DNA of 64,000 nt, taken from NCBI RefSeq assembly GCF_024323335.1, contig NC_066580.1, positions 143,334,188-143,398,187 of the forward strand, read 5' to 3'. The notes under the pieces were generated by a model. The model was not told where the DNA came from. It ran no database searches and saw nothing but the letters and a program-made list of their open reading frames with translations. The stretch comes from Lathyrus oleraceus (Eukaryota > Streptophyta > Magnoliopsida > Fabales > Fabaceae). Of the stretch, positions 45,887 to 56,212 are shown piece after piece (position 1 is the stretch's first letter; each line of letters starts with the position of its first letter). Both the position numbers and the translations under genes were made by a program.

Positions 45887-47022
45887 TTAAGAAATACTCT
45901 TGATTTCTTAATCAACAGACAATGATGCAAATGAATGCAACGAGATTTAAGAAACACTCTTGATGTCCTAATTGTCGGGTGATATGAATGCAATGAATGT
46001 TAATAAGTACTCTTGACTCCTTATAAATGAATGCAAATAAGATAAGAAATGATCTTGATTTCTCAATCATGAGATGACAAATGATATGTATGTTAAGAAG
46101 TAATCTTGACTCCTTAGAGATGAACGAATTAAGAAATACTCTCGATCTCTTAATCATCATATGGATGAATGAAAAAGCAGATGAATTAAGAAATAATCTT
46201 GATTCCTTAATCATGAATGTAAATGAATTGAGAAATACTCTTGATTTCTCAGATGATATGAAGATGAGTTAAGAAATACTCTTGACTCCTTAACCATGAA
46301 TGTAAATGAATTGAGAAATACTCTTGATTTCTCATATGATATGCAGCTGAGTTAAGAAATACTCTTGATTTCTTAATCATGAATGTAAATGAAATATGTA
46401 TGAGTTAAGAAATACCCTTGATTTCTTAATCATGAATGTAAGTGAATTGAGAAATACTCTTGATTTCTCATATGATATGCAACTGAGTTAAGAAATACTC
46501 TTGATTTCTTAGTCATGCAAATGCAGATGAGTTAAGAAATCCTCTTTATTCCTTAATCATGAATGTAAATGAAATGAGAAATACTTTGGATTTCTCAAAT
46601 GGTATGCAGATGAATTAAGAAATACTCTTGATTCCTTAACCATGACTGTAAATGAATTGAGAAATACTCTTGATTTCTCAAATGATATGCAGATGAATTA
46701 AGAAATACTCTTGATTCCTTAATCATGAATGTAAATATACTGAGAAATGCTCTTGATTTCTCATATGATATGTCAACTAGTTAAGAAATACTCTTGATTC
46801 CCTAATCATTGAGAATGCATATGAGTATGAGTTAAGAAATACTCTTGATTCCTTAATCATGAATGTAAATGAGAAATGCTCTTGATTTCTCATATGATAT
46901 GCCAACGAGTTAAGAAATACTCTTGATTCCTTAATCATTGAGAATGCATATGAGTATGAGTTAAGAAATACTCTTGATTCCTTAATCATGAATGTAAATG
47001 AGAAATGCTCTTGATTTCTCAG
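45887..47022 (-). repeat. Hairpin array with constant loop CAAGAGT (element E)
   Basis: Roughly two dozen hairpins at 40-65-base spacing. Best units have 8-9 bp perfect arms and a 7-base loop. At 45887-45911 the arms are TTAAGAAAT and ATTTCTTAA; at about 46228-46251 they are TGAGAAAT and ATTTCTCA. The loop is ACTCTTG on the plus strand, CAAGAGT in the element's own RNA. Stems alternate between A/T and G/C variants with pairing kept. The spacers (ATGAATGTAAATGA and similar) are also repeated. Not a CRISPR: the repeats vary and the spacers are nearly alike. Confidence 0.8.
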
Positions 47023-48886
47023 ATGACATGCAAATGACTGGGGATGAGAGAATCATGTTCAGTTGCTCTTGACTGACATTAGGTCTATAGGATGGATCTG
47101 TTATAAGGTAACATACTCAACTGGTCTTCAGACGTTCTTCGTTGAAGGCAGACACTCCTGGGGGAATAAATGATCATATTCAGCTGCTTTTGGCTAAAGA
47201 TGTCATATTCAACAACTCTTGGCTGAAACTGATGCATTCAATGACTCTTGGTTGAAGTAAACCAGTGGAAAATAAAATAGTATTCAGTTGCTCTTGGCTG
47301 AAACTAATGCATTCAACTGCTCTTGGTTGATGCAAATTACTGGGAAATAAGCAAAATGCTTCCTTTGGGGAATAACCGCATATTCAGCTGCTCTTGGCTG
47401 ATAGAAGACTCTTTTGGGGAATGAGAAGATCCCTTGGAGACTTACAGGGGATGAAAAGTTAATGATATTCAAAAGGATTAACCTTACTCTCAATTATCGA
47501 ACTGACAGGTCCAACCTAATGCTCTATCACATAGTATATCAACATGGAACACTAACTCTTCCGAGGATTGATTGAAGCAACCTGTTGGGGAATATAAGAG
47601 ACTCTCTGGAAAATAAACACACAAGAGACTCGTTGGAGATATACTGAGGAACATTCAGCAAAGCATGTTTGTCATGGAACTCCTGTCCATTAGACTCACT
47701 AGGGAGATTTCTAACTTATGCAGAGATGTCAATCTTAGGCAGCTACTTCAAAGAGACTTGCTGGAGATAATGTTGTTGGGAATACCTTTCTCAAGGAATC
47801 CTACTGGTATGAAACTCGCTTGGGGAGTTTATGAAATTTTGCTAGAGAAAATACAATGTTGGAGAAACTCTGTGGGAAGTTATCTACTGGGGAAACCAAG
47901 CAGAAATTCCGTTGACACCAGATTTCCAATGGGAGAACATCAATCACCTTGCTAGGGAAGAAACTCATCTTAAGAATCAATGCCAACAATGATCAAATTC
48001 TGAAAGTACTTACTGAAGAGAATAATTTTCTACTCCTGAGAACACACGCCCCTTGAATCTCGGTTTGTTGAGGATTATATTGAACTTCCTTGAGAGGTTG
48101 CTGAATCCGGCTGAGGTTTATGCATGATCTGTTTTTGTACATGATATGCAAAATGAATGTGAATGCATGAATATATTAGTTTATGCATTTTGTGGGTATC
48201 AAGCACGGATTCCCCAGCGTCTTGCCTTGGATAGTTTTGTCATCATGAAGATGATTTTTGTTGCGAAAAATTTTGATTTCTGCTTTTCCGCCAAGCAGGC
48301 TCCAATGAGGACTTCTTGCTTCTGGAAGAAAATCCATTTCAAACTTGCTTTAGATTACAATGATCTAGGGAATGTCCCACGTCTTGTGAACCAGATGCAT
48401 TATTGTAAACCAACAAAAATTCCTTTTATACTTTCAAAATCAAAACAAACTAAAGTTTTCAAAAGCTTTGTCGTTTCCACTATTTTAATGTTTTTATCTT
48501 ATCAAAAATAAAAAGCGACATTAAGCAGAAAAACAGAAATAATTGGTAAAGCAATGTTCAACTGAACAATTTTATTTGATGAGAAAAATAACTCATACAT
48601 GGGGTTTATGAAGATGTAAACCCCTCGAAGAGGAGATTACAGAGAAAGAAAGCAAGTAAATGGCAACAAAAATTTAACTGATTTTCCAACGAAATACAAC
48701 CTTGCTAATTTCCCCTATGTCCTCTAGTCCTCATTACTTTGCTTCTGGAGATGGTAATTGGACTGTTTTCTTCCATTTGAGCTTTGTTGCAGTGTTGACT
48801 TATGTCGCTGCAGTATTATGCTTTTGGATATTCCCTAACTTTTGCACGAATTGCTCCTTAAGAGTTTCAGTTCACCGGGAGATTTT
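47023..48886 (-). other. 3' untranslated region of element E, second hairpin series
   Basis: 47056-47400 has hairpins with the same CAAGAG core but other arms: 47237-47256 (TTCAA, TTGAA), 47283-47302 (TTCAG, CTGAA), near 47309 and 47382. From 47400 to 47960 degenerate copies of the primer-binding-site core recur on the plus strand (AACTCGCTTGGGGA near 47814, CTACTGGGGAAA near 47886). 48000-48886 shows nothing further that I recognise. Confidence 0.65.
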
Positions 48887-49047
48887 ACCCTCTTTTGCTT
48901 AAGTCGCCCTTTTGGGTTTTCGACTTACCGGGCTTAATTTTTTGTTTATCCCTAATTTTTTCCTGAGTCGCCCTTTCGGGTTTTCAACTCACCGGGATGC
49001 TCATTTTTTTGCCTAAGTTTCCCTTTCGGGTTTTCAACTTAGCGAGC
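48887..49047 (-). other. Two-stage RNA hairpins after pol (element E)
   Basis: Minus strand units: 48999-49047 (outer GCTC and GAGC; inner CTAAGT and ACTTAG), 48948-48998 (ATCCC and GGGAT; inner GAGT and ACTC), 48887-48933 (GCCC and GGGT; inner AAGTC and GACTT). Apical CCC-GAAA-GGG in two units and CCC-AAAA-GGG in the third. The internal loop is GGCAAAA, GGAAAAA or AGCAAAA. Confidence 0.8.
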
Positions 49048-49069
49048 TTTTATTATCCATCTCTTTTTC

Positions 49070-49911
49070 TTAGGCATAATACTTTTTGACTGTATCAGAA
49101 TTGACGGGGTGTGTCAACTCTTCTCCGTCCATGTTCGTGAGAACAAAGCTCCACCAGAGAAAGCTTTCTTCACCACAAATGGTCTTTCATAGTTTGGAAT
49201 CCACTTGCCACGTGAATCCTTCTGGAGGGAGATTATCTTTTCCAAAACTAGTTCACCTACATTAAACTCTTGAGGTTGGACCTTCTTGTCAAATGCCCGC
49301 TTGAGTCTCCTCTGATATAACTGACCATGACACAATGTTGTCATCCTCTTTTCTTCGATTAGATTGAGCTGGTCAAACCTGGTTTGAATCCATTCTGCTT
49401 CTTCTAATTCTGTCTCCATCAAGACTCTCAACGAGGGGATCTCCACTTCTATCGGTAGCACATCCTCCATGCCATAGACTAGTGAGAAAGGGGTTGCCCC
49501 TGTTGAAGTGCGAACAGCTGTTCGATATCCGTGCAAAGCAAAGGGTAGCATCTCGTGCCAATATTTATAAGTTTTCACCATCTTCTGAATGATCTTCCTG
49601 ATATTCTTGTTAGCTGCCCCTACAGCTCCGTTCATCTTTGGCCTATAAGGTGACGAGTTATGATGTTCAATCTTGAAATTCTCGCACAACTCCTTCATCA
49701 TCTTATTATTCAGATTTGATCCATTATCAGTGATAATCTTGCTAGGAGTTCTGTAGCGACAAATTATCTCTTTCTTGATAAACCGAGTGACCACTTGCTT
49801 TGTCACATTGGCATAAGAAGCTGCTTCTACCCACTTAGTGAAGTAGTCAATGGCAACCAGAATGAACCGATGTCCATTTGCAACTTTAGGCTTAATCATA
49901 CCAATCATGTA
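49070..49911 (-). pseudogene. Integrase core and C-terminus (element E)
   Basis: The catalytic core begins at the F insertion point with GMIKPKVANGHRF; it has D (AIDYFTKWVEAA) and D (IITDNGSNLNN). The third catalytic residue, 36 positions later, is Gly instead of Glu (NGAVGAANKN, codon 49618-49620); C has Glu there. The C-terminal domain follows (FNVGELVLEKI, GKWIPNYERPFVVKK). A one-base deletion near 49140 shifts the last 25 codons to a premature stop; the original stop is at 49070-49072. Besides these two changes and the F insertion the sequence is well preserved. Confidence 0.92.
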
Positions 49912-49916
49912 TATGC
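49912..49916 (+). repeat. Target site duplication of element F, left copy
   Basis: TATGC directly before the F 5' LTR, repeated at 60531-60535 directly after the 3' LTR. Integrase sequence of E continues on both sides. Confidence 0.94.
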
Positions 49917-50035
49917 TGTAACACCCCAAAATTTGCCCTCCTCATTCATGCATTCATTTAGCATTTCATATTGCATTTCATCATGTCAATCAGAATTAGA
50001 TAAAAAAATAATAATAATAATAATAATAAAAAATT

Positions 50036-50105
50036 TTAATTAATTAATTAATTAATTAATTAATTAATTAATTAATTAATTAATTAATTAATTAATTAAT
50101 TAAAT
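50036..50105. repeat. (TTAA)n microsatellite in F 5' LTR
   Basis: About 17 TTAA units, against about 9 in the 3' LTR (58948-58983). This is the main length difference between the two LTRs. Confidence 0.92.
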
Positions 50106-50189
50106 AAATAATTAAATAAATATAATATAATAAAAAATTTTGGACTTGGGTCTCTCTCATTTGAGCCCACAAAACCATGAAATTCAGTC

Positions 50190-50197
50190 TATAAATA
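50190..50197 (+). promoter_or_regulatory. TATA box in F 5' LTR
   Basis: TATAAATA about 270 bases into the LTR, preceded by GGACTTGGGTCTCTCTCATT, a block that D also has before its TATA box. Identical in the 3' LTR (59065-59072). Confidence 0.72.
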
Positions 50198-51658
50198 CCA
50201 AGGCTTCACTTGAGAGAACACAGAACAAAGGGGGATTTTGAAGAGAAGCAAAATACTCTGAGGTTTCCTTGGAACAAAACCCTGAGGAAAAAGATAGTGA
50301 GAGAAGACCTAACGGAGTTCAGAGCAGCCTCCAAACCCCGAAGGGAACTCAGCTACACAGAATCGCCTCTGCCTCACATAAACCCTGAAGATTGTTTTGT
50401 AAACCTCACGGGTGCAACTCAATTTCAATCAAGCTCTCCAATCAGGTTTGCCTTTATTCCCATTACCTTTTGCTTTGAAGTTGAATACTCTGAATGTATG
50501 AGGTATGATGGATGAATTTCATTAGGTTTTTTGCCCATGGGTTTAATATGTATATGAATGTATAAACAATGCCTTGAATGTTTAACCGTTTAATTTTTGA
50601 GTGTATGCCACATGGTTTGAGGTTTCTGAAACCATACTGTTATCCATGAAAAAAATGCTTATGGTGTTTCACTAACCCTTTTGTTGAGTTTTTGTGAGGG
50701 CTCACATGACTTTTGCAGGGATAATTTGCGTGGTTTCCCACTTTATTTATGGGATAACCCCTGGAGGTTCATTCCGATTACCTGTACTGACCCACTTTCT
50801 TTGATGATGTTAGCTTGGAAGGATCTCAGGGTTTCCCATTCCTCTAATTGCTGTTACTTCGGATCTTTATCCGCGTGGTACTTTTACATTTTTCCCGCAT
50901 TTTACTGCTTTCCTAGCTGGAAGACCTCGATAGAAGGCAATGTTTTGTGTTTACCTCAAGATACATGTTTTGTGTTTTGTGTTCGTATCCCTGCAGGTAG
51001 CGCGGTTCCTTCATCAAGGACTGCCTTTTTGCCCTCGAGCATCCCAAACCCTAAAACCCAAAGCAACATGTTAACTCCTTCTACTACAGGCGAGTAAGTC
51101 TCCAAAGGTCGAGCATCCGGTAGATTGCGTAGTGACGTCGTTCGTCCAAAACCCAATCCATAACCCCGTAGTTAGCCGAACTACGTTTTGCTCTGATTCT
51201 CAGGCCAGATGAGATACGTAGGCATAAGACGCGATGTCTTAGCGAGCACACATCCCCCCAACCCATAGGTCAGCCGAGCTACGAAGACTCTGATTCTCAT
51301 ATTCAGATGAGATACGTATGCAGTGGATACGACATCCGCGCGAGTCATTTTCATTTAACCTTTTTTTTTGGCAAACAGCACAAGATAAACCCACACCCTT
51401 TAGACAAAAAAAAAACACAAAAGTGGATCCCGTAGAGTACTACGGATGCGTAGGGGTGCTAATACCTTCCCTTCGCATAACCGACTCCCGAACCCAAGAT
51501 TTGGTTGCGAGACCCCGTCTTGTCCTTTCCTTTTTCAGGTTTACTTCGAGCGTTTCCTTTCCTTCCTTTGGGATGAATAACGCACGGTGGTGACTCTTCT
51601 GTCTTTTTCTTTCGCCGGTTGTTTTTTTTTCGCACTGTATTTTTCAGGTTGCGACAGC

Positions 51659-51677
51659 TGGCGACTCTGCTGGGGAT
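51659..51677 (+). promoter_or_regulatory. Primer-binding site of element F
   Basis: TGGCGACTCTGCTGGGGAT, two bases after the LTR; tRNA-Arg type, as in C and D. Confidence 0.88.
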
Positions 51678-52803
51678 CATGAGAAGTTGACCTCTTGCTG
51701 GTCCATCTTCCCTAAGCGAGTCCCTCCTAGCTTGTGTGATTTCTTGTTTATTGGGTGTTCATGCTGTTGTACAGTTATTTATTTACCTGCTTTACCTTAT
51801 TACATTGTGTACATATCATTGTTGTATCTGTTGGCTGGCTATGGCTGCTTGGTGATCTTTGTGAGATGAGTTCTATACCCGAACTCGAGTGCACTTAAGA
51901 TAGGAGAATGGCATAGTCCTGTCAACTTGTGTGGAGTATTCCTTAGCGAGTTGACTTGCAAGCCCATTCACTTGGTGGAGGTCATGTTGAGATCAATAAT
52001 GTCACATAAGTAAGTTGTGGTTAGACATTACTTGTTCCAATATAGACCTAAGAAGCCAAGGACCTTAGTTTACCAAACCCATCTTGGCCTATTCGTAGGA
52101 CGTAGTGCGAAAGTCGTTCAAGTGTGAGATTTGATACGATTGTTACGCGATACTACACTCATAAGAGTCTCTCTTGAGAATATTGTTGGAATACGAGTAG
52201 TCGTTCCTCTGATAATATCCGAAAGATGGGATTATGACTATGGGAACCTTTTGTAGAACATGTTTGGCAGGTTTAAACCTTAGTACACTCCTTTTGGGTG
52301 GTTCTTAACCTAAACTCCATGCTCGTGACTTGCAACAAACCCTTGATTCATGGTTAATCCGATCAGGTATCCTTAATATCAATGAAACTTGGGTGTTGAT
52401 AAGATGTAAACCATAATCCACCAAAATGGGTGGTTGATATTAAGGATAACATGATCCATCCCATGACCTTTGTTTGGTGTGCTCTTAATTTCTCTCCAGA
52501 CAGTGCAACCTGACAGATGTTCAAGCGGATACATCAATTCTGATTGACATGCCTTTGCATTGCATAACATCATCTGCATATTTGCATCCAACATCTCATG
52601 CTTATTCATTTGCAGGGTATTCCCTTTCAAAACGGGGGTGCCTTAAAACTGAACAAGCAGTGCATCGCATACCATGCATATTAACCCTTGTCTGTTTTGC
52701 AGGTGTCACTGCAGTGTCTAATGTTTGTTCCCTGTATCAGGCAGTTATTGGTCCCAAGCGAGTTCACAGATACCCGACAAAGGAAAACCATCCACAGCTA
52801 GCG
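51678..52803 (+). other. Untranslated leader of element F
   Basis: No coding signal. 51860-52480 is strongly similar to the leaders of C and D although gag is much less similar. It contains a perfect inverted repeat at 52370-52446 with 13-base arms TCCTTAATATCAA and TTGATATTAAGGA. ORF1 is missing. Confidence 0.75.
52370..52446 (+). other. Leader hairpin conserved in F, D and C
   Basis: 13-bp perfect stem in F with a loop of about 50 bases whose sequence (including GTAAACCATAATCCACC) is almost unchanged in C and D. In C one pair is G-U. Position between primer-binding site and gag suits a packaging or dimerisation signal; this is inference. Confidence 0.6.
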
Positions 52804-54663
52804 ATGGACCAAGTACAGAAAGAGCTGGCTGATATGCGTGAAAGGATGGATCAGTTCATGACATTGATGACTGGTATGGCAGCAGGCCAAGAAAAGCTGA
52901 GGGAATTGGTTGAGCAACCGAGGCCCGATCCAGAGGTGGAAATACCAAGTGCTGAGGGGAACCCTGGTAACCCTGGGAACCCTGGTAACCCTGGGAACGC
53001 TGATAACCCTGTGAACACTGGAAACGCGGGTAACGCAAATGTTGATGAAAACCTGGGTAATGTTGGCAACACGGGGAATGTTGGAAATGGTATTGGCGGA
53101 AGGTACAATGTGAATCAAGGAATTCGGATTAACGGGCACCCCGTTACTAAAGATTATCAGTGTGATCAATTTTCTTTGCACGACGAGGCCCTCGAGACCA
53201 CTCGCCGTATGGATGAGCTGGCTGAGAAGCTCAAATCTTTGGAGTCTCAAAATTCCTTAGGCTTTGATGTCACAAATCTTGGTCTGGTTCAGGGAGTAAG
53301 GATTCCTCACAAGTTCAAACCCCCTACTTTTGAGAAATACAACGGGGCTTCTTGCCCACGCACTCATCTCCAATCTTATCTGGGAAGGTTGGGAGCTCAC
53401 ACGGAAGATGAAAAGCTGTGGATGTACTATTTTAAAGACAGTCTAACTGGAGCTTCTCGTGAATAGTATTCTCATTTGTCTCGTACTACCATCAAGAGCT
53501 GGAAAGACTTGGCAGAGGCTTTTGTCAAGCAGTATCAATACAACTTGGACATGGCTCCAAATCGGACCTTGTTGCAAGGTATGTCTCAGACTGCCAAGGA
53601 AACCTTTAGAGAGTATGCTCAGCGTTGGAGACAGATTGCTGCGTCCGTCCAACCCCCTTATGTCTGAAAGGGAGATGGCGGACATGTTCATGAACACTCT
53701 TCAAGGCAATTATATTGAGAGATTGGCTGCTTGCCCGTCAATCAGCTTTGCAGAGATAGTAATTGCTGGAGAAAGAATCGAGAGTCTGTTGAAGATGGGC
53801 CGAATTCAAGACAATAGTGCTTCCAACTCATCAGGTCCCAAGAGACCGTTTGCTGGTAACGGTCAGCGAAGAAAAGAAGGCGAGGCAAGCATTGTGTATG
53901 CCGGCAGAAGCAGGGGTAGAGGACGCCCTAATTATTATCAAGATCAAGTGGCCGCAGTCACTATTCCAACACCTGTTCCTCAACTGCAATATCATCCGCA
54001 ACAACAACCCAGGTACAACAATCAAGGAGGTAATCCGGGTCAGCAGAGACACTATCAACAACGTCCAAGGCAGACGGACCGGGTCATCGAGCCAATCCCA
54101 ATGCCTTATTCAGTATTACTTCCCAAGCTGATTGACATGAATCTGGTTACGCTGAGAACTCTGGCCCCACCAATTGATCCCAATAATTTGCCTAGAGGTT
54201 ATGATGTCAACGCCAGATGTGCTTTTCACTCCAACGCACCTGGCCATACTACAGATAATTGCAAGGCTCTCCAGTTAAAGGTACAAGATTTGAGAGATGC
54301 CCAGGCTATCAATTTTGCTCTGGTGCCTAATGTTATCCAGAACCCGATGCCGGCTCACGGCGGGCAGGGGATTAATGCTGTCGAAGTGGTTGAAGCTGGT
54401 AATGCCCAAGGCTGGGGCAAATTTGTGGAGCCAGTCATCAAAGAAGACAAGTTTGGATTGGGGTATGCTCCGGGATCTCAGAAGAATGAAACCGGTACTC
54501 TCTCCAGCGGGGGTTTGGTTTCTCCCCACGTCGTCAATGCTGCAGATGAAGACAAGGCTGACAGCGACTGTGACTTAGATAGCTGGATTCGCCTGTGTGT
54601 CTCGGGAGAAAAGCCCGACAATTGGTCGTCTGAAAAAACCGTTCGGGTTATTCTACTGAAAGA
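52804..54663 (+). pseudogene. Tat-type gag (element F)
   Basis: Starts at ATG 52804 (MDQVQKELADMRERMDQFMT), with an N-terminal coiled coil, a Gly/Asn/Pro repeat (PGNPGNPGNPGN and similar, 52955-53085), the capsid domain (FEKYNGASCPRTHLQSYLGR, YFKDSLTGAS, FVKQYQYNLDMAPNRTLLQG, FREYAQRWRQIA) and zinc knuckle CAFHSNAPGHTTDNC (54219-54263, C-x2-H-x5-H-x4-C). A TAG at 53464-53466 and a one-base insertion near 53658 break the frame. After VVEAGNAQGWGKF the frame passes directly into post-protease linker (KFGLGYAPGSQKN), so the protease domain is deleted in frame. Ends at the intron donor. Confidence 0.9.
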
Positions 54664-54939
54664 GTGATTTTTATTGTTTTCCTTTATTACATGCATAATA
54701 AAGTCTTACACTTTGCCCAAGGTGTAACGGCTCATTTGTAGGGCCATCCATTTACTTACATTTCGCAATTATTTTTATCATAAATAAAGGACGGCTTTTG
54801 CAAACAATTTTGTGTTCTCTTTCTTTCAGTTTTTTTTACTTTTTACCAAAAAAATGGCAATGTTTCTTTTTTCGTTTTTCCTTTCTTTCAAAAAAAAAAT
54901 CTCTCATTCTAAGGTAAAGCATGATCCTCCATCATGCAG
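54664..54939 (+). other. Predicted PRO-RT intron (element F)
   Basis: Donor GA-GTGATT (54664) and acceptor ATCATGCAG (ends 54939). Splicing joins the linker frame to AMYDFDNPIYQAEEGVEEDC in frame. It contains a poly-T stretch and is AT-rich. Homologous in position to those in C, D and E. Confidence 0.75.
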
Positions 54940-55195
54940 AGCCGACCACTCGGATCTCACTGCTAACGACACTATTATGGCCATGTATGACTTCGACAAT
55001 CCTATCTATCAAGCCGAAGAAGGGGTTGAGGAAGATTGTGAATTGCCTGAAGGGTTAGCCAGATTGTTGAAACAGGAGGACCGAGCTATTACACCTTATC
55101 AGGAGGTGATTGAGACCGTCAACATCGGTACCGAAGACGACAAGAAAGAGATCAAGATCGGGGCCAGTCTACAGGCCGAGAGGAAAGACCGTTGA
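54940..55195 (+). pseudogene. Pre-RT linker of pol (element F)
   Basis: Acidic linker equivalent to those before RT in C, D and E: YQAEEGVEEDCELPEGLARL, then ETVNIGTEDDKKEIKIGASL. Right after it, near 55180, the whole RT is missing and the sequence continues in the RNase H part out of frame. Confidence 0.82.
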
Positions 55196-55634
55196 CCATG
55201 TACTTGACTGTGTTAGAAAGGTCAATGGGTTGTGTGCTCGGTCAGCATGATGAGTCAGGTCGAAAAGAGCATGCAATATACTACCTTAGCAAAAGTTTAC
55301 CGACTGTGAACAAAGATACTCATTGCTCGAGAAAACTTGCCGCGCTTTGGCATGGGCTGCTCGCCGACTAAGATAGTATATGTTGACTCACACGACTCTA
55401 TTGATATCAAAAAGGGATTCAGTCAAGTATATTTTTGAAAAGCCAGCACTTACCGGAAAGGTTACTAGGCGACAAATGATACTGACAGAGTATGACATCC
55501 AATACACTTCACAAAAAGCCATCAAGGGAAGTGTCTTGTCAGACTATCTTGCAGAGCAACCGATTGATGATTACCAACCTATGAGGTTTGACTTTCCTGA
55601 TGAGGACATCATGTTTCTCAAATCGAAATATTGA
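55196..55634 (+). pseudogene. Gypsy RNase H remnant (element F)
   Basis: LTMYLTVLERSMGCVLGQHD, AIYYLSK and a frame-shifted KLAALWHGL segment, then the open stretch 55380-55634 with LISKRDSVKYIFEKPALTGK and QKAIKGSVLSDYLAEQPIDD. It corresponds to C 17200-17650. Two or more frameshifts and a TGA at 55632-55634 are present. Confidence 0.85.
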
Positions 55635-55912
55635 GAGGAACCACTCCCGGAGGAGGGGCCTGACCCTGAATCCAAATGGGTTATGATGATTGATGGGGCG
55701 GTCCACGTCAATGGTCGCGGAGTTGGTGTAGTATTGATCACACCGGAAGGGGGTTCATATGCCATTTGGTGCCAGAATAACTTTTCCCTGCACCAACAAT
55801 AAAGCCGAATACGAAGCTTGTATCCTAAGACTTGAGGAAGCCGTCAAAATACAGATTAAATCCCTGGATGTATACGGGGACTCAGCTTTGGTCATCAATC
55901 AAACCAACAGGG
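55635..55912 (+). pseudogene. Archaeal-type RNase H remnant (element F)
   Basis: MIDGAVHVNGRGVGVVLITP, then (after a one-base shift) TNNKAEYEACILRLEEAVKI and VYGDSALVINQTN. The last Asp segment (DALATL in C) is lost because the next deletion starts near 55912. Confidence 0.82.
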
Positions 55913-56206
55913 AAATGGTGCTATGCTGGAACTACGTACCCAGAATTGACGTATCTCGGTCAGAGACGAATGAAGAAAGCATTTGGTCAGAAAGTGCGCT
56001 CTCGGGAGTATCGAGTCGGTGAATTGGTACTCAAAAGATTTCTTCCTCCCAACACAGATCACAGGGGCAAATGGACACCGAACTATGAGGGTCCGTACGT
56101 GGTTAAAAGGATTTTCTATGGCGGAGCTTTGACACTAACAACCATGGAGGGCGAAGGATTCCCGTCCCCTATTAACTCAGACGCGGTTAAAAAATACTTC
56201 GCATAA
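55913..56206 (+). pseudogene. Integrase C-terminal remnant (element F)
   Basis: Only the last third of integrase is left: YLGQRRMKKAFGQKVRSREY, RVGELVLKRFLPPNTDHRGK, NYEGPYVVKRIFYGGALTLT and DAVKKYFA. The zinc finger and the D-D-E core are deleted. The 124-codon open frame here begins in RNase H sequence read out of frame. Confidence 0.88.
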
Positions 56207-56212
56207 AATAGA

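Larger units (their letters stand above)
49917..51656 (+). repeat. 5' LTR of element F
   Basis: Starts TGTAACACCCCAAAATTTGC and ends GGTTGCGACA. Contains a (TTAA)n tract (about 50036-50105), a TATA box (50190-50197) and a block at 51070-51360 that is almost the same as in the D LTR. A 138-codon open frame (50681-51097) occurs in both LTRs but has no known domain. Confidence 0.95.

Noticed and set aside
45887..47022. Regularly spaced near-palindromic repeats resembling a CRISPR array
   Set aside because: The repeats vary, the spacers are themselves repeated, the setting is a plant retrotransposon 3' region, and no cas genes exist.
50681..51097. 138-codon open frame in the F LTR, repeated at 59556-59972
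   Set aside because: Both copies are open because the LTRs are nearly identical. No domain, no start context, and the related D LTR has no matching frame.
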